Shown in pieces: positions 39,446 through 47,817 of a stretch of 64,000 bases of DNA (within the stretch, counting starts at the first letter, position 1; every line of letters begins with the position of its first letter). Position numbers and translations under genes: made by a program. The DNA lies in the NCBI GenBank assembly GCA_002437415.1, contig DJPL01000077.1:1-64000 (forward strand). The letters are read 5' to 3'. This DNA comes from Ruminococcaceae bacterium UBA6413. Lineage in GTDB: Bacteria > Bacillota > Clostridia > Oscillospirales > Ruminococcaceae. Under the pieces are notes generated by a model, which searched no databases, was not told the DNA's origin, and saw only the letters and a list, made by a program, of their open reading frames with translations.

Positions 39446-40699
39446 TTACACTTCCCAGCTACCGAGGTACTTTTCCTGCTCCTCTGTCAGCTTGTCAATA
39501 GTAATGCCCCAATATCTGAGCTTTCTCTCGGCAACCTCCTTGTCGACCTCGGCGGGAACGTTTACCGTCATCTTTTCGCCTGCTTTCAGCTTGTCCTTGT
39601 TCTTTACAAGGTAAGCGGCGGAAAGCGCCTGTATAGCAAAGCTCATATCCATTATTTCTGCGGGGTGACCGTCACCGGCGGCAAGGTTTACAAGTCTGCC
39701 CTCGGCGATAACGTTTATCTTGTTGCCGTTTGCAAGCTTGTAGTACTGAATGTTGTTTCTTGCAACGCCTGTTTCTACAGCCATTTCCTTAAGCTTTGCA
39801 ACGTTTACTTCAACGTCAAAGTGACCTGCGTTTGAAAGAATAACGCCGTCCTTCATATTAAGGAATGCCTTTTCGCCGATAACATCGTTACAGCCTGTTA
39901 CCGTTACGAAGAAGTCGCCTATCTTAGCCGCCTCGACCATCGGCATAACCTTAAAACCGTCCATGACCGCTTCCATTGCCTTTATCGGATTTATCTCGGT
40001 TACTATTACCGATGCGCCCAGTCCCTTTGCTCTCATTGCAACGCCCTTGCCGCACCAGCCGTAGCCGGCTACTACAACGTTCTTTCCCGCAACTATAAGG
40101 TTTGTCGTGCGGTTGATACCATCCCATACCGACTGACCTGTACCGTAACGGTTGTCGAACAGGTGCTTGCAGTCAGCGTCATTTACAAGCATCATCGGGA
40201 ATTTGAGCTGTTTAGCCTTATCCATAGCCACAAGGCGGATAATGCCTGTCGTTGTTTCCTCACAGCCGCCGATAACATTCGGGATAAGGTCGGGGTATTC
40301 GTTGTGGATAAGGTTTACAAGGTCGCCGCCGTCATCAATAATTACATTAGGAGCGATTTTGATAACCTCCGCAGTATGCGCGTGATATTCCTCCGCTGTC
40401 GCACCGTGCCATGCGAATACGTTAAGTCCGCTGTGTACGAGCGCCGCCGCAACATCGTCCTGTGTTGACAGGGGGTTGCTTCCGGTGATATACATTTCCG
40501 CACCGCCTGCCGCCATTACACGGCAAAGGTAAGCGGTCTTAGCTTCAAGGTGCACCGACAGAGCAACTTTCAGTCCCGCAAATGGCTTTGATACCGCAAA
40601 TTCTTCTTCAATGCCACGCAGTAACGGCATATTCGCCTTTACCCAGCTTATCTTGGTTTCGCCGCTTTCCCACAGGCTTTCATCTCTTATAATGCTCAT
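39446..40699 (-). CDS. ahcY: Adenosylhomocysteinase
   Basis: A 417-residue S-adenosylhomocysteine hydrolase, which splits SAH to adenosine and homocysteine with bound NAD+. Visible are SNPLSTQDDVAAAL, DDGGDL, GRYGTGQSVWDGI-type substrate segment, the NAD loop VVAGYGWCGKGVA and SNAGHFDVEV. It ends KYLGSWEV and lacks the long C-terminal arm of the eukaryotic-type enzyme, as in Thermotoga/Clostridia-type forms. Downstream of mtaD on one transcript (16-bp gap), so both SAH-consuming enzymes are made together. Confidence 0.95.
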   Translation of the reverse strand: MSIIRDESLWESGETKISWVKANMPLLRGIEEEFAVSKPFAGLKVALSVHLEAKTAYLCRVMAAGGAEMYITGSNPLSTQDDVAAALVHSGLNVFAWHGATAEEYHAHTAEVIKIAPNVIIDDGGDLVNLIHNEYPDLIPNVIGGCEETTTGIIRLVAMDKAKQLKFPMMLVNDADCKHLFDNRYGTGQSVWDGINRTTNLIVAGKNVVVAGYGWCGKGVAMRAKGLGASVIVTEINPIKAMEAVMDGFKVMPMVEAAKIGDFFVTVTGCNDVIGEKAFLNMKDGVILSNAGHFDVEVNVAKLKEMAVETGVARNNIQYYKLANGNKINVIAEGRLVNLAAGDGHPAEIMDMSFAIQALSAAYLVKNKDKLKAGEKMTVNVPAEVDKEVAERKLRYWGITIDKLTEEQEKYLGSWEV

Positions 40700-40715
40700 A
40701 TTCTTTTCCTTTCCG

Positions 40716-42011
40716 TCAGCCGTCTATTCTCTTCATTGCTTTATTGCATTCAAAGTAAATGCGTTCCTCGTCCATGCCCTTTATCTCACGGTTTTCCATT
40801 AAGAATTCGCCATCGACCATAACGCTTTCTACCTCATATCCGCTTGCACTGTAGCACATAGCGGCAACAGGGTCATTCGTAGGCTGGAGTGAGGGGTATT
40901 TCATATCCATTATTGTAAGGTCAGCCGCATAGCCTTCCGTTAATATTCCCGTGTTGTCAAAGCCCAGAGCCTTAGCGCCTGTTTCGGTAGCCATTTTCAG
41001 TGCCTGACGCGCAGAAACTGCGGTAGCACTGCGGAGATTACCCTTGTGTGCAAGGCAGATGAAGTTCATATCGCTGAACATATTGAGCGTGTTGTTGCTT
41101 CCTGCGCTGTCAGTGCCGATACAAAGCTTTACGCCCTTGTCGAGCATATCGGGTATTCTGGCAAAGCCGTTTCCGAGCTTGGCGTTACTGATAGGATTTG
41201 TAGCGGCATAAACTCCGCGCTGAGCCAGAATATCTATATCTTCATCGGATAACTGCACGCAGTGTGCGGCAACCGTATGGAACTTGAACATTCCCATATC
41301 GTCAAGATACTTGACAGGCGAACAGCCGTTCTGCGTTATGCAGTCCTCAATTTCCTTTACAGATTCCGACAGATGAATATTGATACCGAGGTTGTATTCT
41401 GCGGCTTTCTCCATTACAAGTTCAAGATAACCCCTGTCGGTAGTGTATATTGCGTGAGGACCCATCATAAATTTAAGGCGCTTGTTGTCGCCGTAGGTGC
41501 GCATATCGTAGAGGGTGTCCTCAATTCTTGTCTTGCCGCCCTCGTCATCTCTGCCGTTTCCTACAAGACCTCTTGATATTGTCGCTTTCAGTCCGCTTTC
41601 ACTTATCGCTCTTGTGATACAGTCGCGGGCAATATTCATATCAAGAAATGCCGTTGTACCGGTCTTTATCATCTCAAGGCAGGCGAGCTGTGTACCATGG
41701 TACATATCATCTGCGGTGAGCTTGTCCTCCATCGGCATTATCCTGTCAAACAGCCATGTGTGGAACATAAGGTCGTCCGCACTGTTCCTAAATAGTGACA
41801 TATAGCTGTGCGTATGACTGTTTACAAGTCCCGCGGTGATCAGCTTGTCCTTGCCGTCGATCGTTCTGTCCGGAACAAAGCCGTTCTTCACGGCATCATC
41901 ACCGATGTAGGAGATAACGCTGTCGCTTACCGCAATATCGCATACCCTTGCGGAAAATCCGCTTTCTTCATCGGGGAGTATCGCGGTTATCCCTTTAAAT
42001 AATGTATTCAT
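40716..42011 (-). CDS. mtaD: 5'-methylthioadenosine/S-adenosylhomocysteine deaminase
   Basis: A 431-residue amidohydrolase. Metal ligands: VNSHTHSYMS (HxH), HLSES and AAHCVQLSD (His), and GTDSAGSNN (Asp). Members deaminate the adenine of MTA, SAH or adenosine. Operon partner ahcY may then hydrolyse S-inosylhomocysteine, or the two may work in parallel. The start at 42011 has AAAGGAC upstream. 8-oxoguanine or other purine deaminase activity is possible in this family but less likely here. Confidence 0.9.
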   Translation of the reverse strand: MNTLFKGITAILPDEESGFSARVCDIAVSDSVISYIGDDAVKNGFVPDRTIDGKDKLITAGLVNSHTHSYMSLFRNSADDLMFHTWLFDRIMPMEDKLTADDMYHGTQLACLEMIKTGTTAFLDMNIARDCITRAISESGLKATISRGLVGNGRDDEGGKTRIEDTLYDMRTYGDNKRLKFMMGPHAIYTTDRGYLELVMEKAAEYNLGINIHLSESVKEIEDCITQNGCSPVKYLDDMGMFKFHTVAAHCVQLSDEDIDILAQRGVYAATNPISNAKLGNGFARIPDMLDKGVKLCIGTDSAGSNNTLNMFSDMNFICLAHKGNLRSATAVSARQALKMATETGAKALGFDNTGILTEGYAADLTIMDMKYPSLQPTNDPVAAMCYSASGYEVESVMVDGEFLMENREIKGMDEERIYFECNKAMKRIDG

Positions 42012-42046
42012 ATTAAGTCCTTTCGTCCGTTTTTTCTTAACATCTT

Positions 42047-42114
42047 ATTATAGCATTTATGCTGTCGGATTGCAACCGCACAGGGTTGCTTTACGGCAGA
42101 AAGTGTGTTAAAAT
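42047..42114. promoter_or_regulatory. Divergent promoters of mtaD-ahcY and the GNAT gene
   Basis: Minus strand: TTGCAA (42070-42075), 17-bp spacer, TATAAT (42047-42052) for mtaD. Plus strand: TTGCTT (42086-42091), 17-bp spacer, TAAAAT (42109-42114) for the acetyltransferase gene. Confidence 0.7.
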
Positions 42115-42137
42115 ACTACAAAAGGCGAGGTGATACC

Positions 42138-43001
42138 ATGAACAAAGAATACACGCTCCGTGATCTGTATGATATCTACTGTGAAGCTATGCCGCGCTAT
42201 CCGCTGACATACGAGCGTTTCAGGAATATTCTGCACAGGGATAACTCACAGATCTTCACTGCGGAGAACAGCAAAACGATCATCGGATTTTGCGTAGTAA
42301 ACGGTAATTCCGTAGTGATTTTGTGCGTTAAAAATGAGTACAGACACAGCGGTTACGGCAAACATCTGCTTATAATGGCGGAGGGCTTTATTTCGGCAAA
42401 TTACGATGAGGTCGTCCTTGGCGGGGGCGGATTATTCCGGGGTGTGCCGTGTGACGAGGGCGAAGAGAGCAGTGTTCCGTTCTTCGAAAAAAGGGGCTAC
42501 AGTGCAGACTTTACATCGGTCAATATGGGGCTTGATCTCAATGAAAAAGCGGCGGCAAAGCTGAAAGAAGCTCCCCGCCCCGACGGAGTGACATATCGCT
42601 TTGCAATCGACAGCGACACAGAAAAGCTCCTTGCCGCAGTAAAAGATGCTGAGGAGGACTGGCTTCCGATATTCAAGGAAAACAAGGACGCTCCGGTTCT
42701 GCTTGCCGTGTGCGGCGATGAGATCGCCGGCTTTGAAATGGTAGAAGAGAATGGCGGAATGTTCTTTACGGATAATGAAAAGCACGGAATGATAGGCTGT
42801 GTCGGCGTTACGCACAAATATCGCAGGCGCGGAATAGGACTTGCCATGACAGCCGAGGGCAGCCTTTCGCTTTACGAAAAGAATTGCAAGGATATTCAGC
42901 TTTTATATGTCGAGCGTGTAGCATGGTATAATAAGCTCGGCTATGAGGTGACAAGCAGACAGTGGATGGGGAAGAAGAAAATTAAGGATATTATATTCTG
43001 A
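42138..43001 (+). CDS. Two-domain GNAT acetyltransferase
   Basis: A 287-residue protein with two GNAT folds in tandem. The first has KNEYRHSGYGKHLL as acetyl-CoA loop (about 70-85); the second has THKYRRRGIGLAMTAEG (about 230-245) followed by DIQLLYVERVAWYNKLGY. Tandem GNATs are common for peptide or antibiotic modifying enzymes, but the substrate is unknown. The start at 42138 has GGCGAGGTG 7 nt upstream. Confidence 0.87.
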   Translation: MNKEYTLRDLYDIYCEAMPRYPLTYERFRNILHRDNSQIFTAENSKTIIGFCVVNGNSVVILCVKNEYRHSGYGKHLLIMAEGFISANYDEVVLGGGGLFRGVPCDEGEESSVPFFEKRGYSADFTSVNMGLDLNEKAAAKLKEAPRPDGVTYRFAIDSDTEKLLAAVKDAEEDWLPIFKENKDAPVLLAVCGDEIAGFEMVEENGGMFFTDNEKHGMIGCVGVTHKYRRRGIGLAMTAEGSLSLYEKNCKDIQLLYVERVAWYNKLGYEVTSRQWMGKKKIKDIIF

Positions 43002-43137
43002 AATATGAACAGCTTGATATAATCTGTCAGCCGTGATATGGCTTGATAAAGAGCAGTTGTGGCGGTTGTCCATTTTTCATACTTCTGAGCCGTGATGTGC
43101 TTCTATGCGGTTTCCGCTGTTATCCCAATGGCGATCG

Positions 43138-43233
43138 GATTGGAAAATGATTGAAATTAGTGCGAATGTATGGTATACTGGATTTACAAGGGCGGTTGAT
43201 CCGGCGGATAAATCTGTATTTGGAGGGAGCAAA
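43138..43233 (+). promoter_or_regulatory. Promoter-leader cassette, copy 1
   Basis: TTGAAA (43151-43156), 17-bp spacer, TATACT (43174-43179) with an extended TGG. The leader GGATTTAcaaGGGCGGTTGATC...GATAAATC can fold with GATTTA/TAAATC closing an inner hairpin, ending in GGAGGG before the GTG start. About 95 bp is repeated upstream of the lipoprotein gene at 44423. Confidence 0.75.
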
Positions 43234-44205
43234 GTGTCAATATTTACAAAGATAGCAGAAAAATATGATTGGAAGATAATCGGTGAACCGGTGTGCTTGA
43301 GCGGTGGCTTTATGCACAAGATGTATAAGATTAGCACACAGCAAGGAACTTTTGCTCTGAAGTTGCTAAATCCGTTTGTTATGCAAAGAGAAACCGCTAT
43401 GGATAATTATGCAAAAGCTGAACAGATAGAACTTTTATTGGAGCAGCAAGGTGTTCCGGTTCTTCCTGCATTGTCTTTGTGTGGAAGAAAAATGCAGGAG
43501 ATAGATGGTGAATATTTCTATCTATTTGACTATTTTCCCGGGAAAGCCTTAAAAAGCAACGAGATAACAGCAGATCACTGCAAAGAAATGGGAAAGGTAC
43601 TTGCCGAAATCCATAGTATAGACAAAAAGTATGAAAGTGAAGCTTTTTATGAAATGTCTATTGATTGGAATTTCTATATTGCAGAAATGAAACACACCGA
43701 TACGAAGTTATATGCAATGCTGAAAGACGCTTTTCCTGTGATTCAAGACAGTCAAAATAAAGGTAATCAGGCACGAAAGAAACTACCCCATATCGTGTCA
43801 ATCTGTCATAACGATATGGACAGCAAAAATGTTCTCTGGAATGGGAATGATTATCGCATTATTGATTTAGAATGTTTATCTTATAATAATCCGTTTATGG
43901 AATTGTTTGAATTGGCATTGTGTTGGTCGGGGTATGAAGATTGCAAAATTGATTTTCAATTATTTAAAGCTTTTTTGCAAGGATATAAAAATGCCGGTGG
44001 GGAAATGCCCATAGATTGGGAAACATTATATGACTGCAATAACGGCAGACTTGAGTGGTTAGAATATAATATTAAGCGCGTTTTAGGAATTGACTGCGGG
44101 AATGATGAAAAAGAAATCGGAATAGAACAGGTTAAAGAAACGATTCAGCATATCGTTTATTACGCAAAGATGAAGAACCCAATACTTGAGCATTGTGTTA
44201 TGTAA
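43234..44205 (+). CDS. Aminoglycoside phosphotransferase-like kinase
   Basis: A 323-residue protein-kinase-fold phosphotransferase. The catalytic loop is ICHNDMDSKNVLW (Brenner motif with Asp) and the metal-binding Asp is in RIIDLECLS; the P-loop-like CLSGGFMHKMYKI and the ATP Lys in GTFALKLLN are in the N lobe. Relatives phosphorylate antibiotics, choline, homoserine or sugars; the substrate is unknown. A GTG start at 43234 follows GGAGGGAGC; the codon use is more AT-rich than the surroundings. Ends with a terminator at 44233. Confidence 0.82.
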   Translation: MSIFTKIAEKYDWKIIGEPVCLSGGFMHKMYKISTQQGTFALKLLNPFVMQRETAMDNYAKAEQIELLLEQQGVPVLPALSLCGRKMQEIDGEYFYLFDYFPGKALKSNEITADHCKEMGKVLAEIHSIDKKYESEAFYEMSIDWNFYIAEMKHTDTKLYAMLKDAFPVIQDSQNKGNQARKKLPHIVSICHNDMDSKNVLWNGNDYRIIDLECLSYNNPFMELFELALCWSGYEDCKIDFQLFKAFLQGYKNAGGEMPIDWETLYDCNNGRLEWLEYNIKRVLGIDCGNDEKEIGIEQVKETIQHIVYYAKMKNPILEHCVM

Positions 44206-44232
44206 ATTCCTATTTATCAAGCCGTTTAACAC

Positions 44233-44265
44233 AAAAAGGAGCACCGTCATGGTTGCTCCTTTTTC
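44233..44265 (+). terminator. Terminator after the phosphotransferase gene
   Basis: AAAAAGGAGCA/TGCTCCTTTTT, an 11-bp stem with T-run, 28 bp after the stop codon. Confidence 0.85.
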
Positions 44266-44323
44266 ATATACCCACTAGCCGTAAGATTTTCCTATTTACT
44301 ATGTTAATCCCCGATAGCAATTT

Positions 44324-44422
44324 GATTGAAAAATGATTGAAAAAAGCAGGAATGTGTGGTATACTGGATTTATAGGGGCGGTTAATCTGCCTGATAAATC
44401 GGAATTTGCGGAGGGAAAGAAA
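44324..44422 (+). promoter_or_regulatory. Promoter-leader cassette, copy 2
   Basis: TTGAAA (44337-44342), 17-bp spacer, TATACT (44360-44365) with extended TGG, then GGATTTAtagGGGCGGTTAATC...GATAAATC and GGAGGG. It matches copy 1 at 43138 over about 95 bp, although the genes behind the two copies are unrelated. Confidence 0.75.
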
Positions 44423-45070
44423 ATGTCAACAGATAATCGTGTCGGTAAAAAAATCAAAAGAATAACTGCGTTGCTGATTACGGCGGCGATTCTTTACAGC
44501 CTGACGGGCTGTGCCAAAGAACCGGTGGAAAACAGCAATATAAGTTCTGACATCGTTTCCGGCAGCCAAGACACAACAGGCTTTGATATTGATACTGTCC
44601 GTAAGAGTATCATTGTAAAGGGTGTGCCGCTTGAACTCCCAAAAAGAATCGGAGACTTGGAAGATACATGGACATATAAAAAACGTGAAACCCATTATGT
44701 CGACGACACGGGACTTGCTGACTTTTACTATAACGGAAATGAAATGTTTGTTGCAGGAATAGGTAACTTTAAAGAAGGAAAGGAAGATGACGGTTATATT
44801 TACGACGTTGCTCTTGAAACAGATGACTGCTCAATCGGCGGCATAACACCGAATGTTTCAACTAAAGACGATGTGCTGAAGAAATACGGAGAGCCCACAA
44901 AAATCAATGTTTTTGAGGAGCGTGGATTATACAGGTATATTTACGGTATTCAAGAGAGTAATCAAAAGCTATTCGTGATAGAGCATAGTCAAATGTTTAC
45001 CGTGGTGTTTTATTCTGATAACGATATTGTTCAAGGCGTAAGGGTAGTCTATAACACTTTGAAGGATTAA
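44423..45070 (+). CDS. Lipoprotein of unknown function
   Basis: A 215-residue lipoprotein with a signal peptide and lipobox LTGCAK. The mature part has a segment VKGVPLELPKRIGDL and TPNVSTKDDVLKKYGEPTK, as seen in small two-lobed SmpA/BamE-like or DUF lipoproteins, where a GEPT turn binds ligands; no firm family. The start at 44423 follows GGAGGGAAAG. Its promoter-leader matches that of the preceding kinase gene. Confidence 0.78.
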   Translation: MSTDNRVGKKIKRITALLITAAILYSLTGCAKEPVENSNISSDIVSGSQDTTGFDIDTVRKSIIVKGVPLELPKRIGDLEDTWTYKKRETHYVDDTGLADFYYNGNEMFVAGIGNFKEGKEDDGYIYDVALETDDCSIGGITPNVSTKDDVLKKYGEPTKINVFEERGLYRYIYGIQESNQKLFVIEHSQMFTVVFYSDNDIVQGVRVVYNTLKD

Positions 45071-45155
45071 AGGATAATTTTATATACAAAATCCGCTTAT
45101 TGGCTGATTCCCGTCAAATCCTTTTGTCTGTAGACAAAAGGAGGCTTACCGCCGT

Positions 45156-45189
45156 GTCGGTTGACACCGACTTATTTTTATGTTATAAT
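45156..45189 (+). promoter_or_regulatory. Antitoxin RNA promoter, module 2
   Basis: TTGACA (45161-45166), 17-bp spacer, TATAAT (45184-45189), the -35 within GTCGGTTGACACCGAC (45156-45171). A CCTTTTGTCTGTAGACAAAAGG hairpin lies just upstream, in place of the TTTTGCC/GGCAAAA hairpin of module 1. Confidence 0.8.
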
Positions 45190-45195
45190 ACAAAT

Positions 45196-45287
45196 AAAGA
45201 GGGAAACGACAGACGGTCGCTCCCATTAAAGAATTAGTTATGAAATAACCGCTTTAGTTTGGTCGCTACGGGCGGTTATTTCTTTTT
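45196..45287 (+). ncRNA. Putative type I antitoxin RNA, module 2
   Basis: About 92 nt. It opens with GAGGGA...CTCCC, which can fold (GGGA/TCCC with CGAC/GTCG inside), and ends at a terminator with AAATAACCGC (45243-45252) / GCGGTTATTT (45272-45281) and CTTTTT. Its 3' end covers the end of the toxin gene on the other strand. The toxin mRNA starts with a similar GAGGGA...CTCCC leader, so both RNAs of the module share a 5' motif. Not known to be expressed. Confidence 0.7.
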
Positions 45288-45374
45288 GTTAAAAGAAAAG
45301 ATTGTGAATATCATAACTGTGAAAGCAGTAAGAAATATTCCTATCTGCGTCAGATCACTTAGCGTTATGTACAC
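45276..45374 (-). CDS. Putative holin-like type I toxin peptide, module 2
   Basis: A 32-residue peptide (start GTG at 45374, read as Met) beginning MYITLSDLTQ, with one membrane helix (about 9-28) and a terminal NKKK. GGAGGT lies 6 nt upstream. A longer frame from 45467 exists but the strong ribosome-binding site selects the short one. The promoter on the minus strand is TTGACA (45478-45483), 18-bp spacer, TATAAT (45454-45459), and a CAAAGTGC/GCACTTTG hairpin sits before the ribosome-binding site. The peptide shares YITL.DL with the toxin at 7088 and converges with its antitoxin RNA in the same way. Confidence 0.75.
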   Translation of the reverse strand: MYITLSDLTQIGIFLTAFTVMIFTIFSFNKKK

Positions 45375-45514
45375 AGCTTCACCTCCTTTCAAAGTGCTTT
45401 TGCACTTTGGGAGATGAATTGACCGCCTATCGTCCAAGGTTTCCCTCAATAAAATTATATCATGCAAGGTTTGTGTTTGTCAAATAAGCTTAGAGAACGT
45501 TCTAACATTATTTC

Positions 45515-45554
45515 ATCGTGCTTGACTGTGCGATTTTTTGTGGTGTGTTATAAC
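45515..45554 (+). promoter_or_regulatory. Degenerate hairpin promoter ahead of cloverleaf copy C
   Basis: ATCGTGC (45515-45521), TTGACT (45522-45527), GTGCGAT (45528-45534): arms pair fully if G-U pairs are allowed. TATAAC is at 45549-45554, spacer 21 bp, so promoter activity is doubtful. It resembles 45783-45808 and may be a decayed copy. Confidence 0.4.
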
Positions 45555-45772
45555 AACCTCAGCCTGAAATCGTCAGAAGACGATTTTGCCGCATAAAAAT
45601 GCGGCTTTGCTACGCAACGGCTGAGAACGTTTTTGCTTACGCAATAACAACCTCAGCCTGAAATCGTCAGAAGACGATTTTGCCGCATAAAAATGCGGCT
45701 TTGCTACGCAACGGCTGAGAACGTTTTTGCTTACGCAATAACAACCTCAGGCAATAATTGTCTGAGAACGTT
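45554..45772 (+). repeat. Tandem 94-bp repeat with cloverleaf copies C, D and truncated E
   Basis: Two identical 94-bp units (45554-45647, 45648-45741) and a truncated third (45742-45772, CAACCTCAG...CTGAGAACGTT). Each full unit holds the cloverleaf: CTCAGCC/GGCTGAG, GAAATCGTC/GACGATTT, GCCGCAT/ATGCGGC with loop AAAA (copies A/B: AGT) and TTGC/GCAA. An ACGTTTTTGC run follows, so the folded unit could also terminate transcription. Spacer and repeat sizes do not fit CRISPR. Confidence 0.85.
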
Positions 45773-45782
45773 CTAACATCAC

Positions 45783-45821
45783 TTCATCGTGCTTGACTGC
45801 ACGATGAAATAATGTTATAAT
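45783..45821 (+). promoter_or_regulatory. miaB promoter with -35 in the loop of a 10-bp inverted repeat
   Basis: TTCATCGTGC (45783-45792), loop TTGACT (45793-45798), GCACGATGAA (45799-45808); then TATAAT (45816-45821) at 17 bp. It lies directly after the truncated cloverleaf copy E and about 57 bp before the miaB start. Confidence 0.75.
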
Positions 45822-45877
45822 CTACTATGGTGTACTATCTTTGAAAAAGGACTTTGAAAAAAGAACGGAGAAACAGC

Positions 45878-47287
<1,410 letters not shown>

Positions 47288-47363
47288 ATTTTCGCAATCG
47301 GTCGGGATAACCCGTCAGATATATATTTTAACAGCCGCAAAAGCGGAAAGAAAGGAAAAAACA

Positions 47364-47777
47364 ATGGACGCAATCAAAGCAGCAAGAGAGCTCGGTAAGG
47401 CTATACAGGCAGACGAGCGTTATGTACGTTATAACGAGGCAATGAAGGCAAATGACGCTGATATGGAGCTTCAGGAGCTTATCGGCGAATTTAACCTTGC
47501 ACGTCAGAACGTTGCACTCGAAATGAGCAAGTCAAAGGAAGAGCAGAACAAGGAAAAGCTTGACACACAGAACAAGGAAATGCAGAGATTATACACTCTC
47601 GTAATGCAGAACGAGCATATGGCTGATTTCACAATTGCAAAGGCTGATATGGACAAGCTTTTACAGGAAGTAAACGGCATCATCGCACTTTGCTGTGACG
47701 GCGAAGATCCCGACACCTGCGAGGTACAGACAGGCGGTTGCTCAGGTTCATGCTCAACCTGCGGCGGATGCCACTAA
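47364..47777 (+). CDS. YlbF/YmcA-family protein (RicA-like) with Cys-rich tail
   Basis: A 137-residue protein: helical YlbF/YmcA domain (about 1-105), then a short Cys-rich tail with C-C, C and GGCSGSCSTCGGC. The position between miaB and mutS is that of ymcA (ricA) in Bacillus subtilis. RicA, RicF and RicT form a complex with Fe-S clusters that guides RNase Y and sporulation phosphorelay; this tail could bind such a cluster. The start at 47364 follows AAAGGAAA. Confidence 0.82.
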   Translation: MDAIKAARELGKAIQADERYVRYNEAMKANDADMELQELIGEFNLARQNVALEMSKSKEEQNKEKLDTQNKEMQRLYTLVMQNEHMADFTIAKADMDKLLQEVNGIIALCCDGEDPDTCEVQTGGCSGSCSTCGGCH

Positions 47778-47817
47778 TAGTACGGCGCTGTAAAATCAAT
47801 CAATAGACCCGAAAGGA

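Noticed and set aside
45554..45772. CRISPR-like tandem repeat
   Set aside because: The 94-bp units are identical throughout with no unique spacers, and no cas genes are present.
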